Positions 10,991 through 19,669 of a stretch of DNA of 64,000 nt are shown in pieces. The stretch covers positions 23,060-87,059 of the forward strand of contig JBOIDB010000094.1 in NCBI GenBank assembly GCA_050740235.1, in the 5' to 3' direction. The notes beneath the pieces were generated by a model. That model ran no database searches. It saw nothing but the letters and a program-made list of their open reading frames with translations, and had not been told where the DNA came from. Positions within the stretch are counted from its first letter, which is position 1, and every line of letters begins with the position of its first letter. Both the position numbers and the translations under genes were made by a program. Source of the DNA: JACDCP01 sp050740235 (GTDB lineage: Bacteria; Pseudomonadota; Gammaproteobacteria; Steroidobacterales; JACDCP01).

Positions 10991-12700
10991 ATGGCCATGA
11001 AATTCTTGTTCAGGATCGTTGCGCTGAGTGCCGCGCTGTTCGTATTCGCGGGCGTCTCGGCAGCCGAGCCGGTCACGCCGCCATTCGATCTGATTCTGCG
11101 CGACGGAACGGTCTATGACGGCTCCGGCGGCGAGGCGTTCGAAGGCGACGTCGCCGTCTCCGGCGGACGCATCATCGCCGTGGGCGATCTATCGCACGCG
11201 TCAGCCAGAAATGAAGTGGACGTCGAGGATCTGGCGGTCGCGCCGGGCTTCATCAACATGTTGTCCTGGGCCACGGAGTCGCTCATCGAAGACGGTCGCG
11301 CGCTGTCGGACGTGAAACAGGGCGTGACGCTGGAAGTGTTCGGCGAAGGCTGGTCGATGGGGCCGCTCAACGCCGCGATGAAGGCGGATACGCTGAAGGA
11401 ACAGACCGACATTCGTTACGAGGTTGCCTGGACTACGTTGGGCGAATACCTCGAGCATCTGGAAGTGCGCGGGATTTCGGTCAACGTGGCTTCGTTCGTC
11501 GGCGCGGCGACCGTGCGCATTCACGAGCTCGGCTACGACGACCGTGCGCCTACGGAAGAAGAGTTGGCTCGCATGCAGGACCTGGTGCGCCAGGCGATGG
11601 AGGAGGGCGCACTGGGCGTGGGCAGCTCGCTGATCTACGCGCCGGGATTTTATGCCGACACCGAAGAGCTCGTCGCGCTCGTAGCCGCTGCCGTCCCGTA
11701 TGGGGGCGGTTACATCTCGCACATGCGCAGCGAAGGCGATCTGCTGCTCGAAGGGCTCGAAGAGTTGCTCGAAATCGTGCGTGCCACGGGCGCGCACGCC
11801 GAGGTCTATCACCTCAAGGCTGCCGGACGCGACAACTGGCCGAAGATGGCTCAGGCGCTTCGCCGGATCGAGCGAGCGCGCGCGGCGGGACTTTCCATAT
11901 CGGCGGATATGTATCCGTATACGGCCGGCGCGACCGGGCTCGACGCGTGCATGGACCCGGCGGTGCAGGAAGGCGATACGGACGCCTGGATCGAACGGCT
12001 CAGGGAGCCGGACGTGCGCGAGGCGGTCGTAAAGGCCATGTTCGAGCCCGCGGATGATTGGGAGAACCTCTGCTTCGCCGCTGGCTCGCCGGACAGGATC
12101 GTGCTGACGGCGTTCAAGCAGGAGAAGCTCAAGCCCCTGACCGGCAAGACGCTCGCCGAGGTCGCGGAAATGCGCGGCACGTCACCCGCCGAAACGGTCG
12201 TCGACCTGGTGATCGAGGATCACACGCGGGTCGGCACGGTGTTTTTCCTCATGTCCGAAAGCAATGTAGAACTCGGACTGTCGCAGCCCTGGGTCAGCAT
12301 CGGTTCGGACGCCGAAGCGGCGGCTCCGTCAGGCGTGTTTCTGAAGAGCAATCCGCATCCGCGCGCCTACGGCAGCTTCGCGCGGTTCTTGGGGAAATAC
12401 GTGCGCGAGGAGGAGGTGGTCACTCTGGCCGACGCCATTCACCGCATCACCGCCATGCCCGCGCGGAACTTCGAACTGCGCGGCCGCGGCCTTCTGGCGC
12501 CCGGCTACGCCGCCGACCTGGTCGTATTCGATCCGGCCACGATTGCGGACCATGCGACGTTCGAGAAGCCGCATCAGTTGGCCACCGGCGTGAAGCACGT
12601 CTGGGTCAACGGCGTGCAGGTGCTGAAAGATGGCGAGCATACGGGCGCAACCCCGGGCGAGGTGGTGCGGGGACCGGGATATCGTCCGACGCTAAGGTAA
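10991..12700 (+). CDS. Exported amidohydrolase, D-aminoacylase-like, altered metal site
   Basis: This 569-residue protein has a signal peptide (residues 1-25, cleavage near VSAAEP) and the amidohydrolase layout of N-acyl-D-amino-acid deacylases: FDLILRDGTVYDGSG, VAVSGGRIIAVGD, and a C-terminal GRGLLAPGYAADLVVFDP. The HxH pair that normally follows PGFID is absent; the sequence reads PGFINMLSW (residues 85-93). The NCG metal cysteine position reads GEG (about residue 119). The later histidines in GYISHMRSEG and VYHLKAAG and the aspartate in GSDAE are kept. It may bind one metal or have another substrate. ATG at 10997 is an alternative start. The last 9 bases overlap the convergent Rieske gene. 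Confidence 0.85.
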   Translation: MAMKFLFRIVALSAALFVFAGVSAAEPVTPPFDLILRDGTVYDGSGGEAFEGDVAVSGGRIIAVGDLSHASARNEVDVEDLAVAPGFINMLSWATESLIEDGRALSDVKQGVTLEVFGEGWSMGPLNAAMKADTLKEQTDIRYEVAWTTLGEYLEHLEVRGISVNVASFVGAATVRIHELGYDDRAPTEEELARMQDLVRQAMEEGALGVGSSLIYAPGFYADTEELVALVAAAVPYGGGYISHMRSEGDLLLEGLEELLEIVRATGAHAEVYHLKAAGRDNWPKMAQALRRIERARAAGLSISADMYPYTAGATGLDACMDPAVQEGDTDAWIERLREPDVREAVVKAMFEPADDWENLCFAAGSPDRIVLTAFKQEKLKPLTGKTLAEVAEMRGTSPAETVVDLVIEDHTRVGTVFFLMSESNVELGLSQPWVSIGSDAEAAAPSGVFLKSNPHPRAYGSFARFLGKYVREEEVVTLADAIHRITAMPARNFELRGRGLLAPGYAADLVVFDPATIADHATFEKPHQLATGVKHVWVNGVQVLKDGEHTGATPGEVVRGPGYRPTLR

Positions 12701-13870
12701 GTGCGGCGCGATCGTGCCGGCGTACCACAGATCGAAGGCATGCACGCAGTGCTCGCTGCTGTGGTACGGCCCGGGCACGAAGCCCGCGGATCGAACGCCG
12801 AGCTGCACGCGCTCGCAAAGCGCCCAGTCCTGGCGATTCGTCATGTCCCAGAATTCCACGGCGTCAGACGAATCGAACGTTTCCGCCGCAACCGCCTCTT
12901 CCGTGAACAGCCAGTCGCAGACGATGTGCGTCCGCTCCGCTTCGCGGGGCCAGACCGTGTGCACGAGCACGTAGTCCGCGTGCAGGCTCAGCAGCAGGTT
13001 CGGGTACACGACGAAGTAGTGAACCGTCCTGTGATCCTCGGCGCTCAGGCCCGGGATCGACGGATTCCGGCTCTTGCCGCTCATCGACAGGCTCGTGACG
13101 CCTTCGTTCAAGGTCATCGGGCCGCCGTTGAAGCAGGCGCCGCTCAGGAGCTGGCCGCCGCTGCGCGCGTCGCTCAGGCGGTTCAATTGCGGATGCGCCA
13201 GCGCGCAGTGATAGCACTCGCTGTAGTTCTCGCAGATGAGTTTCCAGTTGGCGGCGACGTCGTATTCTTCGCGGTGGCCGCGCCGCAGCGAGTCGAGGCG
13301 AAAGCGCGAAAGGTCGGGCAGGTCCGCAAGCCATGAGCTCAGCGGCGCCGCCTCGGGATCGAGATTGACGAACACGAAGCCGCCGAAGCTTCCGAGCGGC
13401 ACCGTGCGCAGGGAGAACCCGTCTTTCGGGAAATTCTCGTCCAGCCACGGCGCGGAAAGGAAGCGCCCGTCGAGCTCGTAGGTCCAGGCGTGGTAGGGGC
13501 AGATGATGCGCCTCAGGCCGCGGCCGCAGTCGGCATCGATTAGCCGCGAGCCGCGATGCCGGCAGACGTTGAAGAATGCGCGCAGGCGATTTTCACGGTC
13601 GCGCAGCACGAGAATGCGCTCGCTGCCAATTTCTCGGGTCAGGAACGCGCCGGGCTCCGGCAGGTCTTCCTCGCGCCCGATGCACAGCCAGAATCTGGCG
13701 AACAGCGCCGAGCTTTCGAGCTCGCGCACTTCCGGAGAGGTGTAAAAAGGAGCGGGCAGGGCGCGCGCTGCTTCGCGTTCCCGGCGCGTCGCCGCCAGGC
13801 TGTCGGCGGAGGGCAACCGGCTGTGCATATCGGAGCGCAGCGCCTGCGAATGCTCGTGCGCGAGGGACAT
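12692..13870 (-). CDS. Rieske ring-hydroxylating-type oxygenase, alpha subunit
   Basis: It is a non-haem iron oxygenase large subunit of 392 residues. The Rieske [2Fe-2S] ligands appear as CRHRG and CPYHAW. The mononuclear iron site is in ENYSECYHCALAHPQL, with two histidines and an upstream acidic residue. The sequence resembles the group acting on quaternary ammonium compounds (glycine betaine or carnitine type) as well as aromatic-ring enzymes; the substrate cannot be decided. No ferredoxin or reductase partner is adjacent, so it must borrow one. The start is the ATG at 13870; the frame stays open further upstream but that part is not family-like and runs toward ada. The 176-base gap to ada should hold divergent promoters. 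Confidence 0.9.
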   Translation of the reverse strand: MSLAHEHSQALRSDMHSRLPSADSLAATRREREAARALPAPFYTSPEVRELESSALFARFWLCIGREEDLPEPGAFLTREIGSERILVLRDRENRLRAFFNVCRHRGSRLIDADCGRGLRRIICPYHAWTYELDGRFLSAPWLDENFPKDGFSLRTVPLGSFGGFVFVNLDPEAAPLSSWLADLPDLSRFRLDSLRRGHREEYDVAANWKLICENYSECYHCALAHPQLNRLSDARSGGQLLSGACFNGGPMTLNEGVTSLSMSGKSRNPSIPGLSAEDHRTVHYFVVYPNLLLSLHADYVLVHTVWPREAERTHIVCDWLFTEEAVAAETFDSSDAVEFWDMTNRQDWALCERVQLGVRSAGFVPGPYHSSEHCVHAFDLWYAGTIAPHLP

Positions 13871-14046
13871 CAAATTGCCTGTACAAGGCTGCGTGCCATG
13901 GCGACAATTGTACGACACGTGACCTCCGCAAGCCCCGGCGGACGTGGTCGAATTCGAAAGCAAGAGCCGGGATGCGGGCATCCCCCCCGGAATGTCACCT
14001 TGTAGCCCATGTTGATACCGGGCTTGCGACGAGAAGGAGACATTCC

Positions 14047-15129
14047 ATGAATCAGGCAGTCCATCTGGCAATGATCGAGCACGCTTACGAGACGGACGAG
14101 GGCCGCTGGGAAGCGGTAGAGCGGCGCGATGCGGGAGCCGAGGGGTACTTTGTCTATGCCGTACGCTCGACCGGCGTGTATTGCCACCCGGGATGCGCCG
14201 CGCGGCGGCCGCGTCGCGAGAACGTCTCGTTTTACGCCACGCCGGTCGATGCCGAAGCTGCGGGGTTCCGTGCCTGCAAGCGATGCCGGCCCGGCGGGCG
14301 AGCGCGCCAGGACGTGCATGCGGAAGCGATCGCCCGTGCCTGCCGGGCGATCGATGAAGCCGATGTGCCGCCGTCGCTCGATGAGCTCGCTGAAATTGCC
14401 GGCATGAGCCGCTTTCACTTCCACCGGGTGTTCAAGGACATCGTCGGCGTCACGCCGAAAGCCTACGCGACCGCGCGGCGTCGCATCCGCATTCAGGGCG
14501 AGCTGCGCGAAGCGCCGAGTGTCACCGCTGCGATTTATGAAGCAGGGTATGGCGCGAGCAGCCGCTTCTACGAGAACGCTGGGACGAACCTCGGCATGTC
14601 ACCGAGCGCGTTCCGCAAAGGCGGTCTGGACAGCGTGATCCGATTCGCCGTCGGCGAGTGCTCGCTGGGCTCGATCCTCGTCGCGGCTACCGGCCGCGGC
14701 GTTTGCGCCATCCAGTTCGGCGACGACCCGCAAGCCCTGGTCGAGGGCTTGCAGCGGCGCTTCCCGCATGCCGAGCTCATCGGCGCCGACAGCAAGTTCG
14801 AGAAGCTCGTGGCCACGGTGGTTGGCTTCGTCGAAAATCCGCGCGCCGGGCTGGACCTGCCTCTCGACATCGCCGGCACGGCATTTCAGCAGCGCGTCTG
14901 GCAGGCCTTGCGCAAGATTCCGTCCGGCCGCACGTCGAGCTATGCGGACATTGCCGCTGCGATCGGCGCCCCCAGATCGGTGCGCGCGGTCGCCAATGCC
15001 TGTGCAGTGAATCCCGTTGCCGTCGCTATCCCCTGCCACCGCGTCGTGCGCGCCGATGGCGGCATGGGCGGCTATCGCTGGGGAGTCGAACGCAAGCGCG
15101 CGCTGCTCGAACGCGAATCGAGAGCGTAG
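14047..15129 (+). CDS. ada: Ada: methylphosphotriester sensor and O6-methylguanine-DNA methyltransferase
   Basis: It repairs alkylated DNA and activates the adaptive response. The 360 residues keep the E. coli order. An N-terminal zinc domain has cysteines 46, 50, 77 and 80 (YCHPGC and CKRC), Cys46 being the phosphotriester acceptor. An AraC-type helix-turn-helix follows (SLDELAEIAGMSRFHFHRVFK), and then the Ogt-type domain with the active cysteine in PCHRV (about residue 330). A GAAGGAGA ribosome site lies 5 bases before the ATG. I see no clear Ada box upstream. A second alkylation-type gene, a 2OG oxygenase, lies at 61485-62231. Confidence 0.96.
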   Translation: MNQAVHLAMIEHAYETDEGRWEAVERRDAGAEGYFVYAVRSTGVYCHPGCAARRPRRENVSFYATPVDAEAAGFRACKRCRPGGRARQDVHAEAIARACRAIDEADVPPSLDELAEIAGMSRFHFHRVFKDIVGVTPKAYATARRRIRIQGELREAPSVTAAIYEAGYGASSRFYENAGTNLGMSPSAFRKGGLDSVIRFAVGECSLGSILVAATGRGVCAIQFGDDPQALVEGLQRRFPHAELIGADSKFEKLVATVVGFVENPRAGLDLPLDIAGTAFQQRVWQALRKIPSGRTSSYADIAAAIGAPRSVRAVANACAVNPVAVAIPCHRVVRADGGMGGYRWGVERKRALLERESRA

Positions 15130-15169
15130 CTACGGATCGGCAGCGAGTCCCCACGGGCGCGCGTCTCCG

Positions 15170-15547
15170 TTACTTTTTGTCGAACAACGCGTCGAGTTGC
15201 GCGCGGGCGTCGTCCGCATCCGCCGGCGCGGCGTCCGCGCCCTTCACGCCGAACAATGACTCCAGCTCGGTCCGTGCCCGCGACGTCGCATCGGCGTCAG
15301 GTGGCCGGTAAGCATCGGGCCGGGGCTCGAAGTAGCCGCAGAAATTGGCGCGCTCCTTGTCGTGGACTTCGTCGGCGACAGGCTCGCGGCAACTCTTCGC
15401 GACGCGCAGATCGAAGTAGGTGCACATTCGGCAGACATGTAACTCCGCGCTGCAGTCCGGACACTCATCCAGCCGGCGCAGCGGCAAGCTCAACGGCGCG
15501 AGCGACGTCCCGCACTTCCAGCAGACCAGAACCGACGAAGCGGCCAT
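15170..15547 (-). CDS. Small zinc-ribbon protein of unknown function
   Basis: This 125-residue protein carries cysteine pairs typical of two zinc ribbons in its first 75 residues: CWKCG with CPDC, then CRMC followed by single cysteines in KSCREP and NFCGYF. The C-terminal third is rich in alanine, aspartate and arginine and repeats an ELESLFG / QLDALFD pattern near its end. A strong GGAGGAA ribosome site precedes the ATG at 15547; an ORF extending further upstream lacks one. It is convergent with ada and divergent from the DUF899 gene. It could be a nucleic-acid binding or assembly factor, but nothing in the sequence decides this. Confidence 0.75.
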   Translation of the reverse strand: MAASSVLVCWKCGTSLAPLSLPLRRLDECPDCSAELHVCRMCTYFDLRVAKSCREPVADEVHDKERANFCGYFEPRPDAYRPPDADATSRARTELESLFGVKGADAAPADADDARAQLDALFDKK

Positions 15548-15639
15548 GGGCGGTTCCTCCGTCGACAAGCATAGCGCAGCAGCGCGCCGCAGTGCGGCAC
15601 CCATACCCGCGCAGCCACGACGCACGCCATGGGCAGCGG

Positions 15640-15666
15640 TGTCGATGCCGGCGCAGCTCGTTCGAC
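15640..15666 (+). promoter_or_regulatory. Putative ECF42-type promoter before the DUF899 gene
   Basis: TGTCGA (15640-15645), a 17-base spacer and CGAC (15663-15666) match the -35/-10 motif reported for ECF42 sigma factors. The same element with the same spacer occurs at 60593-60619 before the PhnB-like gene. An ECF42-like sigma gene is at 26364-27617. The leader to the DUF899 start would be about 105 bases. Confidence 0.55.
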
Positions 15667-15775
15667 TATTCGATGACGGCGGCTGAGGACCGTAGTTATG
15701 GGCAACGCACAAAGCCTGACCGGCGGCCCTGCTCTCGCTCCTCGAGCCCGATGAATACCCGCAGGAGGAAGTATC

Positions 15776-16501
15776 ATGAGCATCGCTTACCCGGGAGAAT
15801 CGGCGGAGTACCGCGCAGCGCGCAACCGGCTGCTCGAGCAGGAGATCGACCTGCGCCGGCAGATGGAGGCAGTAGCCGCCGCCCGGCGCAAGCTTCCGCC
15901 AGGCGGCGAGGTACCGGAGGACTACATCTTCCAGGCCCGGGGCGCCGACGGCAGACTCACCGTCGTCAGAATGTCAGAGCTGTTCGCGCCCGGAAAGGAC
16001 ACGCTGGCGATCTACACGTTCATGTTTCCGCGTTATCCGGACGACGACCGGCCGGGGCCGACGTCCAGAGAGCTGAGAGACTTGCCGCTCGGGAAGGCGC
16101 CATGCCCGTCCTGTACGGCCTTCCTGGATCAACTCGACGCTGCGATGAAGCATGCCGGCGAGCACCTCAATCTCGTCGCCGCAGCCGAAGCGCCAGTGGA
16201 TCAAGTGACCGCCTTCAGCCACGAGCGCGGCTGGCGAACCCTGCGGCTGGTGTCGACGGCCGGCAACACCTACAAGAAGGACTACAACGCCGACTACGAA
16301 GGTCACGGGATGCCGATGCTGAACGTGTTTCATAGACATGGACGGACGATCCGCCACTTCTGGGGAACGGAGCTGTTCTGGGCGGAACGGGAGCCCGGAC
16401 AGGACCCCCGGCACGTCGGCACTCTCGAGCCCCTCTGGAATCTGCTCGACCTCACTCCCGAAGGACGCCCGGCCGACTGGCACGAACAGCTGTGCTACTG
16501 A
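15776..16501 (+). CDS. DUF899 thioredoxin-like protein
   Basis: This 241-residue cytoplasmic protein belongs to the DUF899 family, which has a thioredoxin-like fold. A CPSC motif (about residues 110-113) sits where the family places its redox-like cysteine pair, and the conserved segments YIFQARGADG, YTFMFPRYPDDDRPGP, HFWGTELFW and LEPLWNLLDLTP are all present. Its biochemical role is unknown. A CAGGAGGAAG ribosome site lies before the ATG. Genes of this family often sit among DGPF/YCII, SRPBCC and VOC genes under ECF sigma control, and an ECF42-type promoter element lies upstream. Confidence 0.88.
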   Translation: MSIAYPGESAEYRAARNRLLEQEIDLRRQMEAVAAARRKLPPGGEVPEDYIFQARGADGRLTVVRMSELFAPGKDTLAIYTFMFPRYPDDDRPGPTSRELRDLPLGKAPCPSCTAFLDQLDAAMKHAGEHLNLVAAAEAPVDQVTAFSHERGWRTLRLVSTAGNTYKKDYNADYEGHGMPMLNVFHRHGRTIRHFWGTELFWAEREPGQDPRHVGTLEPLWNLLDLTPEGRPADWHEQLCY

Positions 16502-16503
16502 AA

Positions 16504-16525
16504 CGCAAGCTGCGCGGCTCTTGCG
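16504..16525. terminator. Hairpin between convergent DUF899 and DUF1801 genes
   Basis: CGCAAG and CTTGCG form a 6-base inverted repeat with a 10-base loop, starting 3 bases after the DUF899 stop. There is no T-run, so confidence is low. The rest of the 145-base gap shows nothing clear. Confidence 0.25.
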
Positions 16526-16646
16526 AATGCAAAGATCCGAAGTCGTTCGAGACGTCAGGCAGCGATCGCCGAAGGCTCGCTCAGGGAGAAGGAACACCGG
16601 CGACGAGACTGACACCCAGAGGTGGGGACTCCGGAGATCTCGGTCG

Positions 16647-17027
16647 TTAAAGCACTTGCTCCAATAGATCAACAAGCGACTTCCGCGGAATCCCCTTCGT
16701 CGTAAACACTTTAACGTGACGAACATGCTTCCCGCTGCCAACGAGCAATGCTTCAGGGTCCCTCAGCTTTGACCCGGCGTAGAAGCCAAACTGGACGTGG
16801 TCTGGTTCGGTATGAATGTAGACTTTCGGTGCGCCGTTTAGTGTCCAGCAGCCCTGTCCCCATTTCACGGCCGGGGCAAATTCGGGAGCAGTCTTCTTGA
16901 CGAGTCGGGAGAGTGCGTTGATAAGTCTCTGGTTCTCCGATGACTGGTCATGCTTCCACGCAGCAAATGAGGGATAGGCCTTCATCTTCTGCGGCTTCAC
17001 ACCTGTTGTGCTGTTAGTCTTCGCCAT
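16647..17027 (-). CDS. DUF1801 (YdhG-like) protein
   Basis: This 126-residue protein has the DUF1801 pattern: an N-terminal helical part (SENQRLINALSRLVKKTAPEF) followed by VKWGQGCWTLNGAPKVYI and QFGFYAGSKLRDPEALLVG. The family fold resembles iron-chaperone frataxin-like YdhG proteins; no function is proven. The ATG at 17027 is preferred over an upstream in-frame ATG at 17096 because family members start here. It is convergent with DUF899. The roughly 240 bases upstream, to the GFA gene, hold no other gene I can support. Base composition here looks slightly less GC-rich than in the neighbours. Confidence 0.75.
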   Translation of the reverse strand: MAKTNSTTGVKPQKMKAYPSFAAWKHDQSSENQRLINALSRLVKKTAPEFAPAVKWGQGCWTLNGAPKVYIHTEPDHVQFGFYAGSKLRDPEALLVGSGKHVRHVKVFTTKGIPRKSLVDLLEQVL

Positions 17028-17270
17028 ACGAATGCCCCTGCCTGGCGCTGCAACCCTGTGGTTTCTTCTCCAGATCGCGCAACTGTTGTGCGGCAACGTT
17101 ACATTCCTCTGCCGACTGTGGCCGAAAGGTTGGGTTCGCTCAGCGGCGCGTTTCCGACGACGCCAAAGAAAACTCGCCGGTGACTTCTGACACCGCTCGA
17201 GTACCCGATCGCTCGAGAACCGCTATGTCAGCGCCAATGTCCGCAACGGTTGAATATCGTCCGAGCCACA

Positions 17271-17684
17271 TCAATCGGGCTCTTCGCTGAACTGCCGGGC
17301 ATCGGCCGGAATGCTCATGCCCGGCAGCTTGCGCGAAACCCAGATATGGATGGCGCTCGACGCGTCGACAGGCTCATCCAGCGATCCGGCTTTGATCGTG
17401 ATCGTTTCAGAAGGACCCTCGGGCTCGTGCCAAAGCCGTGAACCGCAATTCGGGCAGAATGCGCAGGCGAGCCTTCCGCCGCTGTCAGTATCGCGTGTCC
17501 AGAACTTCGGTATGCCGCGCGTGACGCGAAGGCCCGCGCGCGGGACTTCCAATGACATGCCGAACGCCGAAGCAGATTGCTTCCGGCATTCGCGACAATG
17601 GCAGACGTAAAGCGCCAGCGGTTCGCCGACGCTTTCATATCTGACCCTGCCGCATTGGCATCCGCCCAGCCGCATAATCGTCAC
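17271..17684 (-). CDS. GFA/CENP-V-type zinc protein
   Basis: This 137-residue protein belongs to the GFA family, named after glutathione-dependent formaldehyde-activating enzyme. Zinc-binding cysteines are seen as GGCQCGRVRYE, CHCRECRK and CPNCGSRLW. Many members are not formaldehyde enzymes, so the role is open. Two starts are possible: GTG at 17684 with a GGGA site five bases upstream, and ATG at 17675, which begins MRLGGCQCG like most relatives. It is divergent from the MFS transporter. Confidence 0.85.
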   Translation of the reverse strand: MTIMRLGGCQCGRVRYESVGEPLALYVCHCRECRKQSASAFGMSLEVPRAGLRVTRGIPKFWTRDTDSGGRLACAFCPNCGSRLWHEPEGPSETITIKAGSLDEPVDASSAIHIWVSRKLPGMSIPADARQFSEEPD

Positions 17685-18003
17685 GTTCCCGCTTCAGACG
17701 AATCGTATCCGTGCGCGACGTGTCTTCTCCATTGCGCGTGCTCAAGTCCGGCCGACCGGCTGGCGCTTACGAGATCGGCGTGGTCCTGTCCGGTCGTGCC
17801 CACGGCTTCACGGACGGCGGCCCCGAATCGCCGGCTTGATATGGATATCGTCGTCGCGATCCGGATAGTATGCGGGAATCTTCGCGCCGGAGTAACAGGA
17901 TGACGCTCTACGCAATCTCGAGTGAAGGGATGCTGAGTATCATTCGTTTCCGCTGGAGAATCCGGCGCGACCAAAGCGAACCCCGGCATCAGCGGCTGAC
18001 GCG
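17685..18003. other. 319-base intergenic region between GFA and MFS genes
   Basis: This divergent gap must hold promoters for both neighbours. I see no convincing -35/-10 pair, no long inverted repeat and no family-like short ORF. The MFS start at 18004 has no clear ribosome site, so the true start or a leader may differ. Confidence 0.4.
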
Positions 18004-19596
18004 ATGATCGCCGTCGGACGGGCGCCGTGCGACGAAGGCGCGATCCGCGCCGGCCCGGACACCACTGGCTGCGCCGCCCGCGCGAGACCGTGGGTGCTGG
18101 TCGCAACGATTCTCGGCTCGAGCATGGCATTCATCGACGGCTCGGTCGTGATGGTCGCGCTGCCTGCAATCCAGGCCGATCTGTCGACGTCGGTGCGCGG
18201 CGCGCAGTGGATCGTCAACGGCTACATGCTGATGCTGGGCGCGCTCATTCTGGCCGGCGGCGCAATCGGCGACCGCTTCGGCCGGCGTCGTGTCTTCGCC
18301 ATCGGCATCGTCGTGTTCACGGCCGCCTCGATGGCCTGCGGTCTGGCGCCCGACACCGCCATGCTGGTGGCCGCCCGCGTCGCACAGGGCATCGGCGGCG
18401 CGCTCCTGGTGCCAAGCAGTCTCGCTATCATCAGCGCGGCGTTTCCGGAATCGGAACGCGGCCGGGCGATCGGCACCTGGGCCGGCTTCTCGGCACTGAC
18501 GACGGCCTTCGGCCCGGTGCTCGGCGGATGGCTGGTCGACGCCATGTCCTGGCGAGCGATCTTCTTCATCAATCTGCCGATCGGGCTCGTGACGCTCGGG
18601 CTCGTGCTCTGGCGCGTGCCGGAGAGCCGCAACGATGACGATAGTTCAGGCGTCGACTGGCGAGGCGCGCTGCTGGCGACCATCGGTCTCGGCGCCATCG
18701 CCTACGGTCTGACCGCCGCGTCCGACCAGAATTGGACGCATCCGACAGTTCTCGGCTCGATGCTCGCGGGTACGCTCGTGCTGGTCGCGTTCGTCTGGTC
18801 GGAAGAGCGCGCCGCCTCGCCGATGATGCCGCTCGGCCTGTTCCGCTCGCCGACTTTCAGCGGCGCCAACGTCATTACTTTGCTGCTTTATTTCGCCCTG
18901 AGCGGCGCGCTGTTCTTCCTGCCGTTCAATCTCATCCAGGTGCAGGGCTATTCCGCGACGCTGGCCGGCGCCGCCTTCCTGCCTTTCACGCTGATCATGG
19001 GCGGCCTGTCGCGCTGGTCCGGCGGGCTGCTCGATCGTTACGGCGCGCGCGGTCCGCTTACCGTCGGCCCGATCATCGTCGCGGCCGGATTCGCGCTGCT
19101 CGCCGTGCCGGGGATCGGCGGCTCGTACTGGACGACTTTCTTTCCCGCGATGATCGTGCTCGGTTTCGGGATGGCGATCAGTGTGGCGCCGCTGACGACG
19201 ACCGTTATGGGATCGGTCGAGGACCGCCACGCCGGCGTGGCCTCCGGGATCAACAATGCGACAGCGCGCGTGGCCGGACTGCTGGCGGTTGCCATGCTGG
19301 GCGCCGTGGCTGTCGGTGTATTCGGCAACGCGCTCGACGATCGTCTGGCCGACTTGCAGGTCTCGAGCGAGATCCGCCATGCCATGAGCGAGGAGGTGCC
19401 GCGGCTAGCAGAGGCCGAAGTTCCGCCTCAGGCCGACCGCGCGCAGCGGGAGTTGCTGGCGCGCGCGCTCGACGAGTCGTTCGTGTCGAGCTTTCGCGTG
19501 GTGATGCTGGCGGCAGCCGTCCTCGCTCTATTGAGCGCGCTGTCCGCGCGCCTGACGATCGCTCCGATGCGCGACCCAGCCCGCGGACCGGGATAA
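18004..19596 (+). CDS. MFS drug exporter, DHA2 (14-TM) type
   Basis: This inner-membrane proton antiporter has 530 residues and about 14 hydrophobic segments. The DHA2 hallmarks are visible: SSMAFIDGSVVMVALPAI in TM1 (motif D1), GDRFGRRRVF (motif A), ARVAQGIGGALLVPSSLAI (motif B) and GPVLGGWLVD (motif C). The nearest described relatives are EmrB/QacA-type multidrug exporters. The substrate is unknown. No adaptor protein is beside it, so it may work without a periplasmic partner. It is convergent with the MarR-GNAT gene, which may regulate it. Confidence 0.9.
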   Translation: MIAVGRAPCDEGAIRAGPDTTGCAARARPWVLVATILGSSMAFIDGSVVMVALPAIQADLSTSVRGAQWIVNGYMLMLGALILAGGAIGDRFGRRRVFAIGIVVFTAASMACGLAPDTAMLVAARVAQGIGGALLVPSSLAIISAAFPESERGRAIGTWAGFSALTTAFGPVLGGWLVDAMSWRAIFFINLPIGLVTLGLVLWRVPESRNDDDSSGVDWRGALLATIGLGAIAYGLTAASDQNWTHPTVLGSMLAGTLVLVAFVWSEERAASPMMPLGLFRSPTFSGANVITLLLYFALSGALFFLPFNLIQVQGYSATLAGAAFLPFTLIMGGLSRWSGGLLDRYGARGPLTVGPIIVAAGFALLAVPGIGGSYWTTFFPAMIVLGFGMAISVAPLTTTVMGSVEDRHAGVASGINNATARVAGLLAVAMLGAVAVGVFGNALDDRLADLQVSSEIRHAMSEEVPRLAEAEVPPQADRAQRELLARALDESFVSSFRVVMLAAAVLALLSALSARLTIAPMRDPARGPG

Positions 19597-19607
19597 CCGC
19601 GGCGGTT

Positions 19608-19651
19608 CCGGCGCAACGCCGGCAACGCTGCGCCCCCGGATCGGAATCCGG
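19608..19651. terminator. Two small hairpins in a convergent gap
   Basis: CCGGCG-CAA-CGCCGG (19608-19622) and CCGGAT-CGGA-ATCCGG (19636-19651) are perfect 6-base stems in the 73-base gap between the MFS and MarR-GNAT stops. The position suits bidirectional termination. Neither stem has a T-run. Confidence 0.4.
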
Positions 19652-19669
19652 AGCAGTGCTTATGCCGGC

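Noticed and set aside
16502..17270. Signs of a transferred or mobile segment around the DUF1801 gene
   Set aside because: Composition is only slightly different; no transposase, terminal repeats or target duplication are visible.
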